Shown: positions 16,847 to 24,940 of the stretch, piece after piece | Layout of the letters: every line of letters starts with the position of its first letter | Numbering within the stretch: position 1 is the stretch's first letter | Assembly (NCBI GenBank): GCA_036666555.1 | Contig: JAVWVS010000008.1 | Location: 1 to 64,000 of the forward strand | Origin: UMGS1251 sp036666555 | GTDB lineage: Bacteria; Bacillota; Clostridia; Lachnospirales; Lachnospiraceae | DNA: 64,000 nucleotides | Direction: 5' to 3' | Notes under the pieces: model-generated | Seen by the model: only the letters and a program-made list of their open reading frames with translations | Told to the model about the DNA's origin: nothing | Database searches by the model: none | Position numbers and translations under genes: made by a program

Positions 16847-18937
16847 ATGTATAAAAAATTTGAAATGGAATTGGCCGGAAGAACACTTCGTGTAGACGTA
16901 GACAGAGTGGCAAAGCAGGCAAATGGTGCAGTATTGATGCATTACGGAGAAACCGTTGTATTATCTACGGCAACCGCATCCAGTAAACCAAGAGAAGGAA
17001 TTGATTTTTTCCCATTAAGTGTAGAATATGAAGAAAAATTATATTCGGTTGGAAAAATCCCAGGAGGATTTAATAAGCGAGAAGGAAAAGCATCTGAAAA
17101 TTCAGTATTGACTTCACGTGTCATTGACAGACCTATGCGTCCATTATTTCCAAATGATTACAGAAATGATGTAACATTAAACAATCTGGTGATGTCCGTA
17201 GATCCTGACTGTAGTCCAGAACTTACGGCAATGCTTGGTTCTGCAATTTCAACTGTGATTTCCGACATTCCTTTTGATGGTCCTACATCTACGACGCAAA
17301 TAGGCATGGTAGATGGTGCATTTGTTGTGAATCCCAATGCAGAACAAAAAGCAGCTTCTGATTTACAATTAACAGTAGCTTCTACTAGAGATAAAGTTAT
17401 TATGATTGAAGCTGGCGCTAATGAAATACCGGAAGATAAGATGATTGAAGCAATCTTCAAAGCACATGAAGTAAATGGAGAAGTTATTCAATTTATCGAC
17501 ACCATTGTAGCGGAATGTGGAAAAGAAAAACATACCTATGCAAGCTGTGCCGTTCCGGCAGAATTATTTACCGCAATGAAAGAAATCGTGACTCCGGCAG
17601 AAATGGAAGTTGCTGTATTTACAGATGAAAAACAAGTGCGAGAAGAAAATATCCGTGTCATTCAAGAAAAATTAGAAACAGCTTTTGCAGAGAAGGAAGA
17701 ATGGTTATCCGTACTGGGAGAAGCTTTATATCAATACCAGAAAAAGACTGTTCGTAAAATGATCTTAAAAGATCACAAACGTCCGGACGGCAGAGCAATT
17801 GACCAAATCCGTCCTCTTTTTGCAGAGACTGATTTGATTCCAAGAGTGCATGGTTCTGCAATGTTTACACGTGGACAGACCCAAATCTGTACCATCACTA
17901 CTCTGGCACCATTATCAGAAGCACAGAGAATCGATGGCTTAGATCAGGCAGAGACTTCGAAAAGATATATGCACCACTACAATTTTCCATCTTATTCGGT
18001 AGGGGAAACAAGACCTTCCAGAGGACCGGGACGTCGTGAAATCGGACATGGAGCATTGGCAGAAAAAGCATTGATACCGGTACTTCCTACCACAGAAGAA
18101 TTCCCATATGCAATTCGTACTGTATCAGAAACATTCGAATCCAATGGTTCTACTTCACAGGCAAGTATCTGTGCATCCAGTATGTCATTGATGGTAGCAG
18201 GAGTACCGATTAAATCAGCAGTAGCAGGTATTTCAGCAGGACTTGTAACCGGCGATACGGATGATGATTATATCGTACTTACAGATATTCAGGGATTAGA
18301 AGATTTCTTTGGCGACATGGACTTTAAAGTGGCAGGTACACATAAAGGGATTACCGCAATCCAAATGGATATTAAAATTCATGGTTTGACAAGACCGATT
18401 ATTGAAGAAGCAATTACAACAACGAAAAAAGCAAGAACCTATATCTTGGATGATATCATGGCAAAAGCAATTGCAGAACCAAGAAAAGAAGTGGGCACTT
18501 ATGCACCGAAGATTGAACAAATGCATATTGATCCACAAAAAATCGGTGATGTAGTGGGACAACGTGGCAAAACCATTAATGCCATTATCGAACAGACCGG
18601 AGTGAAAATTGATATTACGGATGATGGTGCAGTTTCTGTATGCGGAGTGGATAAAGCAGGTATGGATGAAGCGAAGAGAATCATCACTATTATCACTACG
18701 GATTTCGAAGCAGGTCAGATCTTTGAGGGAAAAGTAATTAGTATCAAAGACTTTGGTGCATTTATTGAGTTTGCACCGGGAAAAGAAGGAATGGTACACA
18801 TTTCCAAACTTTCCAAAGACAGAGTCAATAAAGTAGAAGATGTTCTGACTATGGGACAGATTGTAAAAGTGGTATGTCTTGGAAAAGATAAGATGGGAAG
18901 AATCAGCTTTAGCATGAAGGACGTTGTGGAAGACTAA
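16847..18937 (+). CDS. pnp: Polyribonucleotide nucleotidyltransferase (PNPase)
   Basis: 3'-to-5' phosphorolytic exoribonuclease of the RNA degradosome. 696 aa, normal length. It has two RNase PH domains (first about 1-230 with VIDRPMRPLFP; second about 310-540 with RTVSETFESNGSTSQASICASSMSLM), a KH domain (DPQKIGDVVGQRGKTINAI) and an S1 domain (GKVISIKDFGAFIEFAPGKEGMVHIS). The in-frame ATG at 16784 lies inside the leader hairpin and lacks a ribosome site; ATG 16847 follows AAAAGGAGAAG. Followed by a clear terminator. Confidence 0.97.
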   Translation: MYKKFEMELAGRTLRVDVDRVAKQANGAVLMHYGETVVLSTATASSKPREGIDFFPLSVEYEEKLYSVGKIPGGFNKREGKASENSVLTSRVIDRPMRPLFPNDYRNDVTLNNLVMSVDPDCSPELTAMLGSAISTVISDIPFDGPTSTTQIGMVDGAFVVNPNAEQKAASDLQLTVASTRDKVIMIEAGANEIPEDKMIEAIFKAHEVNGEVIQFIDTIVAECGKEKHTYASCAVPAELFTAMKEIVTPAEMEVAVFTDEKQVREENIRVIQEKLETAFAEKEEWLSVLGEALYQYQKKTVRKMILKDHKRPDGRAIDQIRPLFAETDLIPRVHGSAMFTRGQTQICTITTLAPLSEAQRIDGLDQAETSKRYMHHYNFPSYSVGETRPSRGPGRREIGHGALAEKALIPVLPTTEEFPYAIRTVSETFESNGSTSQASICASSMSLMVAGVPIKSAVAGISAGLVTGDTDDDYIVLTDIQGLEDFFGDMDFKVAGTHKGITAIQMDIKIHGLTRPIIEEAITTTKKARTYILDDIMAKAIAEPRKEVGTYAPKIEQMHIDPQKIGDVVGQRGKTINAIIEQTGVKIDITDDGAVSVCGVDKAGMDEAKRIITIITTDFEAGQIFEGKVISIKDFGAFIEFAPGKEGMVHISKLSKDRVNKVEDVLTMGQIVKVVCLGKDKMGRISFSMKDVVED

Positions 18938-18951
18938 AAACAAATAGATAG

Positions 18952-18990
18952 AAAAGATTCCGGGTGTAATCATCATCCGGAATCTTTTTT
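18952..18990 (+). terminator. Intrinsic terminator after pnp
   Basis: AAAAGATTCCGG (18952-18963) pairs with CCGGAATCTTTT (18977-18988), and the U-run continues to 18990. Confidence 0.9.
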
Positions 18991-19019
18991 AAATCAAGAT
19001 ACGTACCAGGGAGGTAAAA

Positions 19020-19592
19020 ATGACGGAAAAAGAAAAAATGCAAAATCAAATGTTGTACAATGCAAATTATGATAGGGAATTATTAGAAGAGCGTGAAAGA
19101 GCAAAGGATCTTTGTTATGACTTTAATCAGCTGCGTCCGTCTGAAACAGTGAATCAGGTGACGAAGATGAAAGAATTGCTTGGTAAGACAAGTGGAGAAT
19201 TTTCTATTGTAGCACCTTTTTGGTGTGATTATGGATACAATATTGAAATTGGAGAGAATTTTTTTGCAAACCATAATACGGTCATATTGGATGGTGGTAA
19301 GGTCGTATTTGGAAACAATGTATTTATTGCTCCAGATTGTGGATTTCATACAGCGGGACATCCGATTGATTATGAAAGAAGAAATCAAGGACTTGAATAT
19401 GCATATCCGATTACCATCGGTGATAATGTTTGGATTGGAGCAGGGGTACAGGTTATGCCCGGAGTGACCATTGGAAGCAATGTGGTGATAGGCGGTGGAA
19501 GTGTAGTAATTAAAGATATACCGGACAATTCGGTGGCCGTAGGCAATCCTTGTGGAGTCATTCGTGCGATTACAGATGAAGATGCAAAGTAA
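19020..19592 (+). CDS. Maltose/galactoside-type sugar O-acetyltransferase
   Basis: Left-handed beta-helix acetyltransferase of the Maa/LacA type, moving acetyl from acetyl-CoA to the 6-hydroxyl of a sugar. 190 aa. The N-terminal Mac domain (MTEKEKMQNQMLYNANYDREL, RERAKDL) is followed by hexapeptide repeats. The active-site His lies in CGFHTAGHPID, and the CoA-binding segment is ITIGDNVWIGAG...VMPGVTIG. ATG 19020 follows GGGAGGTAAA. It converges on the next gene with only 9 bases between the stop codons. The physiological sugar cannot be read from sequence. Confidence 0.88.
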   Translation: MTEKEKMQNQMLYNANYDRELLEERERAKDLCYDFNQLRPSETVNQVTKMKELLGKTSGEFSIVAPFWCDYGYNIEIGENFFANHNTVILDGGKVVFGNNVFIAPDCGFHTAGHPIDYERRNQGLEYAYPITIGDNVWIGAGVQVMPGVTIGSNVVIGGGSVVIKDIPDNSVAVGNPCGVIRAITDEDAK

Positions 19593-19601
19593 TATCTCTC
19601 C

Positions 19602-20693
19602 TTAGTGGAAAATATAAGAAGAACATGGTAATGCGATAAATCCAATAATGACCAATGCTAATATAGTAAAGAACATAATACGACCAAAGAATTTGGCAAA
19701 TAGGCGGTCCTCGTATTTGGAACGGATACGGTTAATGGTAATGACAACCAATGCCACGGCTATAATCGTCATTACACCTAAAATATTGATAAACTCGATC
19801 AATCCGGTATCCAATGCATCCGGCAATAAATTGGCAGCCACCATAATGTTACTTACAGTACCAAAAAGAGCTGCAGGAATCATGGCAAGAGGATCAATTC
19901 GATGATAGGTATTCAGATAAAGAACCAGCAATACCCATGTAATCGTTCCAAAGAGTGCAATGATGCATTTTAAGTAAACGCCCCAACTGCTTCTGTTTAA
20001 TTCAATAGCAGTGACAAACTCCGAAGTCATGATTGCTTCTTTTAATTCCGGATCACTATTCGTGGTCGGATATTGGTAAGCAGTAGTGGCATGATCCACT
20101 TTGGTTAAATCATAACCGGAAATGGACATTCCGGTATTGTATGCACTATTTTCCATATCTGGTTGAAAAACAACTTGCTCAATGGGAAGTGTGGATTCCA
20201 GATACAATCCTAACTGGTGGCTTTCCAAAGGAAAACGTCTGGTCCAGAAGGATTTATTCACAGTGACATCACAGCGGAACAACTGATAGTGAATGCCCTC
20301 ATCGGTCACAATGTCTTTGACGGTATCCATTTTATTTACAGCGCCCTTAAATATACGAAAATTCCCATGCATATCTAGTTCATCGTTATCTTTCCACTTA
20401 AACCAGGTAAGAAATACAACACGGTAATTATTTGCTTTAATATTGAATTCTCTGAAATTCTCAAGGTAGGTGCCCACTAATACAGGAGTGGCATCTTTGC
20501 TTCGGGAATCTATTTGTCTGACCGTTTCCTTCGAAGGTGTGTAGATATTCTTGTAATATATGGGATCATTTTTCTTATCCTCGTACAGATAGGAACTGGT
20601 GGCGAAAATAAACCCACCGCCAATGATCACAATAAAAAGCCAGATGCTAATTAGACGACGTAGCTGCCATTTTTGTAATTCATGAAATCTCAT
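19602..20693 (-). CDS. Pentameric ligand-gated ion channel-like membrane protein with extra N-terminal helix
   Basis: 363 aa. Layout: one N-terminal membrane helix (about 14-33), a beta-rich extracellular domain (about 34-238), then four membrane helices (about 239-260, 268-290, 299-322, 337-356). By eye it lines up with the Gloeobacter channel GLIC from memory: GTYLENF...WFKWKD (74-102) against GIYLIEC...LSLSWKD with equal spacing, TRRFPLESHQLGLYLE (151-166) against FRRYPFDSQTLHIYL, ISGYDL against LTGWDI, and NIMVAANLLP (282-291) against NILVETNLP. That is the full plan of a Cys-loop-type channel subunit. It differs in having the N-terminal helix and no proline in M1. Ligand and ion are unknown. 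The start has AAGGGGG about 10 bases upstream and a promoter at 20729-20756. Confidence 0.65.
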   Translation of the reverse strand: MRFHELQKWQLRRLISIWLFIVIIGGGFIFATSSYLYEDKKNDPIYYKNIYTPSKETVRQIDSRSKDATPVLVGTYLENFREFNIKANNYRVVFLTWFKWKDNDELDMHGNFRIFKGAVNKMDTVKDIVTDEGIHYQLFRCDVTVNKSFWTRRFPLESHQLGLYLESTLPIEQVVFQPDMENSAYNTGMSISGYDLTKVDHATTAYQYPTTNSDPELKEAIMTSEFVTAIELNRSSWGVYLKCIIALFGTITWVLLVLYLNTYHRIDPLAMIPAALFGTVSNIMVAANLLPDALDTGLIEFINILGVMTIIAVALVVITINRIRSKYEDRLFAKFFGRIMFFTILALVIIGFIALPCSSYIFH

Positions 20694-20728
20694 CTTATGT
20701 ATGCCCCCTTGATTTTGCGTATAGTTTT

Positions 20729-20756
20729 ATTATAGATAAAATTTCGGGAAATACAA
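20729..20756 (-). promoter_or_regulatory. Sigma-A promoter for the channel-like gene
   Basis: On the minus strand TTGTAT (20756-20751), 16 bases, TATAAT (20734-20729), about 36 bases before the start codon. Confidence 0.6.
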
Positions 20757-20872
20757 GGAAAGGTACAAAAATATTGAATTATTTACGGGAATTGTAAGGC
20801 GCAGAAAGCAATCATAATTTTTGGTACTAAATTTCTGGAGATATCATATATTGTTTAAAGAGGTGGACAACG

Positions 20873-21820
20873 GTGGAAGAAATAAAAAATCAAACAAAGC
20901 GAAATCAAATATTACAAATACTGGCCAAGCAGGTAAGTGCTTTACTGGAATGGGAACATGTGGAATTTGAGTTACTGCAAGAGATTCGGTTGCGCATAGG
21001 AAGTCCCTTGATGATTCAAGTGGGAGAAAAAGAAATCCTTTTGCCGGAAAAAGGGGAACCACATATAATTACGAAAGAAGAGGTCAGAGAAACATTGGAT
21101 TATATTAGTGCATATTCTCTTTATGCTTATGAGCATGAAATCAAACAAGGATTTATTACCATTGAAGGAGGGCATCGGGTGGGAATGACCGGAAAAGCAG
21201 TACTGGAACATAATCAAGTAAAAAGTTTGCAATATATTTCTTCCATTAATATTCGAATTTCCCATGAAATCACCGGATGTGGAGATGAAGTGATTCCTTA
21301 TATCACAGCGAATAAGCAAGTTTGTCATACGCTGATTATTTCGCCACCGGGATGTGGAAAGACCACATTACTAAGGGATCTCATTCGACAAATATCAAAT
21401 GGCAATCAACATGTAAAAGGATGTATTACGGGAGTGGTAGATGAACGCTCGGAAATTGGCGGATGTTATATGGGGATAGCGCAAAATCAATTGGGAATGC
21501 GCACGGATATTTTAGACTGCTGCCCAAAAGCAGAAGGAATGATTATGCTCATACGTTCCATGGCTCCTCAGGTTATTGCAGTGGATGAAATTGGAATGGT
21601 GGAAGATGTACATGCTGTAGAGTACGCCATGCATTGCGGCTGTAAAATGTTGGCAACTGTCCATGGTTCTTCTCTTCAGGAAATGCAAAAGAAACCATTG
21701 TTTTCAGAATGGTTTCGATTGGAAAGATTTGAAAGATATGTGGTACTTGGCAAAGAAAAACATGTAGGTGAAATAAAAGGAGTATACAACGAAAAAGGAA
21801 AACTGTTATGGAAGGAATGA
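20873..21820 (+). CDS. spoIIIAA: Stage III sporulation protein AA (SpoIIIAA ATPase)
   Basis: AAA-type secretion-like ATPase thought to power the SpoIIIA-SpoIIQ channel between mother cell and forespore. 315 aa, with Walker A SPPGCGKTTLL (about 157-167) and a Walker B region VIAVDEIG (about 235); SNGNQHVKGCITGVVDERSEI is also typical. The GTG start at 20873 has AGGTGG at 20861-20866 with 6-base spacing. First of eight spoIIIA genes; its end overlaps spoIIIAB by 13 bases. I could not confirm a sigma-E promoter upstream. Confidence 0.95.
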   Translation: MEEIKNQTKRNQILQILAKQVSALLEWEHVEFELLQEIRLRIGSPLMIQVGEKEILLPEKGEPHIITKEEVRETLDYISAYSLYAYEHEIKQGFITIEGGHRVGMTGKAVLEHNQVKSLQYISSINIRISHEITGCGDEVIPYITANKQVCHTLIISPPGCGKTTLLRDLIRQISNGNQHVKGCITGVVDERSEIGGCYMGIAQNQLGMRTDILDCCPKAEGMIMLIRSMAPQVIAVDEIGMVEDVHAVEYAMHCGCKMLATVHGSSLQEMQKKPLFSEWFRLERFERYVVLGKEKHVGEIKGVYNEKGKLLWKE

Positions 21821-22341
21821 TGTTTCTGAAGATTGCTGGCATGATACTCATTATTGCATCCACCTCCTCCATGGGATTTATGGCAGGTATGGATGCGCAG
21901 AAACATCTAGATGAGCTTCTCTATATTAGGCAGTTTCTACGATTGATGGGAGGAGAAATAAAGTGCAGAAAACAGCCACTGGCAGAAACGTTTTCACATA
22001 TGTCTTCGCATTTACGAGAACCGTACCGGCAATGGATATTGCAGTTATCCAAGTCACTTTTGGCGAGGGAATGCATTTCTTTTTCGGAAATGTGGGACAA
22101 AAGCGTAAGAAAGGATTTGGCAGACATCCGGTTGACGAAAAAGGAAAAAGAGGGATTTGCGGCATTTGGTGGACAAATAGGATATTTGGATACGGAGATG
22201 CAATTGGGCATGATTGATTTGTATCTGGAACAATTGGAACGGGATGCGGATAAAATTCGAAGAGAACTTTTTGCAAAAAAGAGACTATATCACTGTCTTG
22301 GAATTATGTCTGGTGTTTTTCTTTGTGTTCTTTTCGTTTAA
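21808..22341 (+). CDS. spoIIIAB: Stage III sporulation protein AB
   Basis: Membrane component of the SpoIIIA complex, related to type II/IV secretion GspF-like proteins. 177 aa, with an N-terminal hydrophobic segment (about 6-24), a soluble helical middle (LRLMGGEIKCRKQPLAETF; EQLERDADKI) and a C-terminal membrane segment. ATG 21808, inside spoIIIAA, has AAAGGAA at 21794-21800; internal ATGs at 21817 and 21820 have poorer spacing. Confidence 0.93.
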   Translation: MEGMMFLKIAGMILIIASTSSMGFMAGMDAQKHLDELLYIRQFLRLMGGEIKCRKQPLAETFSHMSSHLREPYRQWILQLSKSLLARECISFSEMWDKSVRKDLADIRLTKKEKEGFAAFGGQIGYLDTEMQLGMIDLYLEQLERDADKIRRELFAKKRLYHCLGIMSGVFLCVLFV

Positions 22342-22368
22342 AGGGGAATCAAGACAGAGGAGGAATTC

Positions 22369-22563
22369 ATGAGTGTAAATTTAATATTTAAAATCGCAGC
22401 GGTGGGAATCTTAGTATCGGTATTAAGTCAGGTATTAAAACACAGCGGACGGGAGGAACAGGCATTTTTAACAAGCCTTGCAGGTCTGATTCTAGTCCTT
22501 CTATGGATTGTTCCCTATATTTATGACTTATTTGAAACTATCAAAAAATTATTTTTACTGTAG
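22369..22563 (+). CDS. spoIIIAC: Stage III sporulation protein AC
   Basis: Small two-helix membrane subunit of the SpoIIIA complex. 64 aa, typical length, with hydrophobic segments about 5-22 and 34-53 (FLTSLAGLILVLLWIVPYI). ATG 22369 follows AGAGGAGG. Lies between spoIIIAB and spoIIIAD in the standard order. Confidence 0.93.
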   Translation: MSVNLIFKIAAVGILVSVLSQVLKHSGREEQAFLTSLAGLILVLLWIVPYIYDLFETIKKLFLL

Positions 22564-22573
22564 GAAGTAGCGT

Positions 22574-22960
22574 ATGGACATTGTTAAAATAGGCATCATC
22601 GGAGTGCTGGGTGCATTACTGGCAATTCAGTTTAAAAGTGAAAAATCGGAATATGGAACTTATATTGCAGTCGCAGTCAGCCTTTTCATTTTTTTCAATA
22701 TTACTTTACGGTTGCGCGTGATTGTAGATACCATTGAGGATATTTCCAGTGGATTGCAGATCAAGACCTCTTACATGGTTACACTGCTTAAGATACTGGG
22801 AATTACTTATGTGGCAGAATTCGCTTCATTTATCTGTAAGGATTCTGGATATCAGGCCATTGCACAGCAGATTGAAATCTTTAGTAAGCTTACGATACTG
22901 GCACTGTCTATGCCGATTCTGACTGCCTTGCTTACTACCATACGAGAATTTCTCACATGA
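22574..22960 (+). CDS. spoIIIAD: Stage III sporulation protein AD
   Basis: Multi-helix membrane subunit of the SpoIIIA complex. 128 aa, with the family segments IGIIGVLGALLAIQFK, LKILGITYVAEFASFICKDSG and KLTILALSMPILTALL. It overlaps spoIIIAE by ATGA (22957-22960), which implies coupled translation. Confidence 0.93.
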   Translation: MDIVKIGIIGVLGALLAIQFKSEKSEYGTYIAVAVSLFIFFNITLRLRVIVDTIEDISSGLQIKTSYMVTLLKILGITYVAEFASFICKDSGYQAIAQQIEIFSKLTILALSMPILTALLTTIREFLT

Positions 22961-24132
22961 GGAAAATGATGAAAACAACAATGAAATGGGGGTATATCCT
23001 CATTGGAATCGTGGTATGTGTAGGATGGATGACCGTGCAAAAGGTGCAGGCAGAAGAAAAAAATGAGGATACAGTCAGTCAAACACAGGAGCAGATTTTA
23101 GCGGAATTTGATTTTGGAGATGTGAATGAAATGCTTTCGGATATTTTTCCGGAACGAAGACTGGATTTTGGGGAAATGCTGGGACAGCTTATTCGTGGAG
23201 AAAAAGAATGCTCTGTAAAATTATTGACAGAGATCGTGAAAGAAAAATTATTTTACGAGATTCGAGGGAACAAAAGGAATTTGGTACAGATTCTTTTAAT
23301 TGCCATTATCGCAGCAGTATTTACAAATTTTTCCGGTGTCTTTCGAAATCAGCAGAGTTCCGAAACCAGTTTTTACCTATTGTATCTTCTTTTAATGACC
23401 CTTTGCTTAAGCTCTTTTCGAATGATGATTGAAACCGTAGGAAATCAATTGAAGACACTTCTCACTTTTATGGGGGTATTAGGACCGGTATATTTTCTGG
23501 GAGTAGCATTTGCTGCTGGAAGTGTGTCGGCGGTAGCTTTTTACAATTTCGTCCTTTTTTTGATTTTTTTAGTGGAACTTATTATTTTAAATTTTACAAT
23601 TCCCATGATTCAAGTATATATGATGGTGAAATTTTTAAATAACCTGTCATGGGAAGATCATCTGTCAAAATTAGCAGAACTTTTAGAAATGGTCATTGTA
23701 TGGACGTTAAAAACACTATTGGCCTGTGTCATTGGCTTTAATGTGCTACAAGGATTGCTAAGCCCTACCATAGATTCCTTGAAACAAAGTGTACTTACAA
23801 AGGGCGCAGGAGCCATACCCGGAATCGGGAACGCACTGGGCGGTGTGGCAGAAGTTGTTTTGGGAGCTGCAGTATTGATTAAAAATGGAATTGGGATTTT
23901 GGGCGCAATCATTTGTATAACCATTTGCCTGGGACCACTTTTACAGGTGGCGGTTATGACCTTCATGTACAAACTGGCAGCGGCTTTACTTCAGCCTATT
24001 TCTGATAAACGTATTGTAGGCTGTATCAGTGGTATGGGAGAAGGATGCAGACTGTTGCTAAGAGCGGTCTTTACTACCGGTGTATTATTTCTGCTTACCA
24101 TTGCGGTGGTAGCTGCAACAACAACGAAATAG
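22957..24132 (+). CDS. spoIIIAE: Stage III sporulation protein AE
   Basis: Large polytopic membrane subunit of the SpoIIIA-SpoIIQ feeding channel. 391 aa. An N-terminal signal-like segment (about 10-32, ending VQKVQA before EEKN) is followed by an amphipathic region and about six to seven membrane helices; a conserved GAGAIPGIGNALGG stretch lies near 285. ATG 22957 overlaps the spoIIIAD stop. Confidence 0.94.
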   Translation: MRKMMKTTMKWGYILIGIVVCVGWMTVQKVQAEEKNEDTVSQTQEQILAEFDFGDVNEMLSDIFPERRLDFGEMLGQLIRGEKECSVKLLTEIVKEKLFYEIRGNKRNLVQILLIAIIAAVFTNFSGVFRNQQSSETSFYLLYLLLMTLCLSSFRMMIETVGNQLKTLLTFMGVLGPVYFLGVAFAAGSVSAVAFYNFVLFLIFLVELIILNFTIPMIQVYMMVKFLNNLSWEDHLSKLAELLEMVIVWTLKTLLACVIGFNVLQGLLSPTIDSLKQSVLTKGAGAIPGIGNALGGVAEVVLGAAVLIKNGIGILGAIICITICLGPLLQVAVMTFMYKLAAALLQPISDKRIVGCISGMGEGCRLLLRAVFTTGVLFLLTIAVVAATTTK

Positions 24133-24142
24133 GAGAATGCAT

Positions 24143-24415
24143 ATGTTTGATTACTTGTATCAATGGATAGAGAATATTGCCTGTTATATGCTTTTGATTA
24201 CCATGGTGATGCAAATGGTGCCGGAAAACAGTTATCGAAAATATATTCGCTTTTTTACAAGCCTGCTTTTACTGACACTTCTGTTGACGCCTATATTTAA
24301 AATAGCCCATATGGATCAAAGCCTAGAAGAAATCTATGAGACAGCCGCTTATGAACAAACTACCACCTATTTGGAACAGATCAAACAACCCATGGAGGAG
24401 GCTCATATTGAATAA
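24143..24415 (+). CDS. spoIIIAF: Stage III sporulation protein AF, short form
   Basis: Membrane protein of the SpoIIIA complex. Only about 90 aa, against roughly 200 in Bacillus. The two N-terminal membrane helices are present (about 10-26 and 38-53, with WIENIACYMLLITMVMQMVPE and FFTSLLLLTLLLTPIF). The following ring-building soluble domain is absent, replaced by a tail of about 35 residues. No frameshift is apparent, because spoIIIAG starts 8 bases before the stop with a good ribosome site. ATG 24143 is preferred to ATG 24137, which abuts AGGAGA. Confidence 0.85.
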   Translation: MFDYLYQWIENIACYMLLITMVMQMVPENSYRKYIRFFTSLLLLTLLLTPIFKIAHMDQSLEEIYETAAYEQTTTYLEQIKQPMEEAHIE

Positions 24416-24938
24416 GCAACCATCTTGGATGTCGAAAGTCACTGGGCTGAAAATAAAAAAAGAACAATTGCTCATGATACTATTTGTGGGATTACTATTG
24501 GTTGTGATTGCCATGCCAACATCCAAGGAAAAGAAGAACAAAACAAAAAAAAGTAACACCCCTACGGAATATTCCAATTATGAAGACGCCACAGAAAAGC
24601 GATTGGCAACGGCACTGGAAAAAGTACAGGGAGTAGGTGCGGTGGAGGTCATGGTCACACTGAAAACATCTGCAGAGCGTATTGTAGAAAAAGATGAAGA
24701 GAAAGATGAAAATACGAGGAAAGAAAATACCATTTATGACAGTACCGGAAGTGGCATCCAGACGCCTTATGTCAATAAGGAAATCAGTCCTTGTGTGGAA
24801 GGTGTTATGGTAATTGCACAAGGCGGAAACAATGCGATTGTAGTAAAAAACATAACTGAAGCAGTTCAAGCATTATTTGATATAGACACGCATAAAATTA
24901 AAATAATGAAAATGGAATCAAGAAAACAGGAGGATTAA
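24408..24938 (+). CDS. spoIIIAG: Stage III sporulation protein AG
   Basis: Forms the large ring of the SpoIIIA channel in the intermembrane space. 176 aa, with one membrane helix (about 21-37, QLLMILFVGLLLVVIAM), a lysine-rich linker and a ring-building domain (LATALEKVQGVGAVEVMVTL and later CVEGVMVIAQGGNNAIVVKNITEAV). The TTG start at 24408 follows GGAGGAGG (24394-24401) by 6 bases. The longer in-frame extension to 24336 lies inside spoIIIAF and lacks a site. Confidence 0.92.
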   Translation: MNKQPSWMSKVTGLKIKKEQLLMILFVGLLLVVIAMPTSKEKKNKTKKSNTPTEYSNYEDATEKRLATALEKVQGVGAVEVMVTLKTSAERIVEKDEEKDENTRKENTIYDSTGSGIQTPYVNKEISPCVEGVMVIAQGGNNAIVVKNITEAVQALFDIDTHKIKIMKMESRKQED

Positions 24939-24940
24939 AA

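Noticed and set aside
18296..18976. Minus-strand frame of 226 codons over the pnp end
   Set aside because: It lies opposite the highly conserved KH-S1 part of pnp and is rich in Cys/Phe/His/Asn, as expected of a shadow frame; its start lies in the pnp terminator.
20812..20852. Possible sigma-E promoter for the spoIIIA operon
   Set aside because: CATATATT at 20845-20852 is a fair -10, but no acceptable -35 lies 13-15 bases upstream; TCATAAT at 20812-20818 is at the wrong distance.
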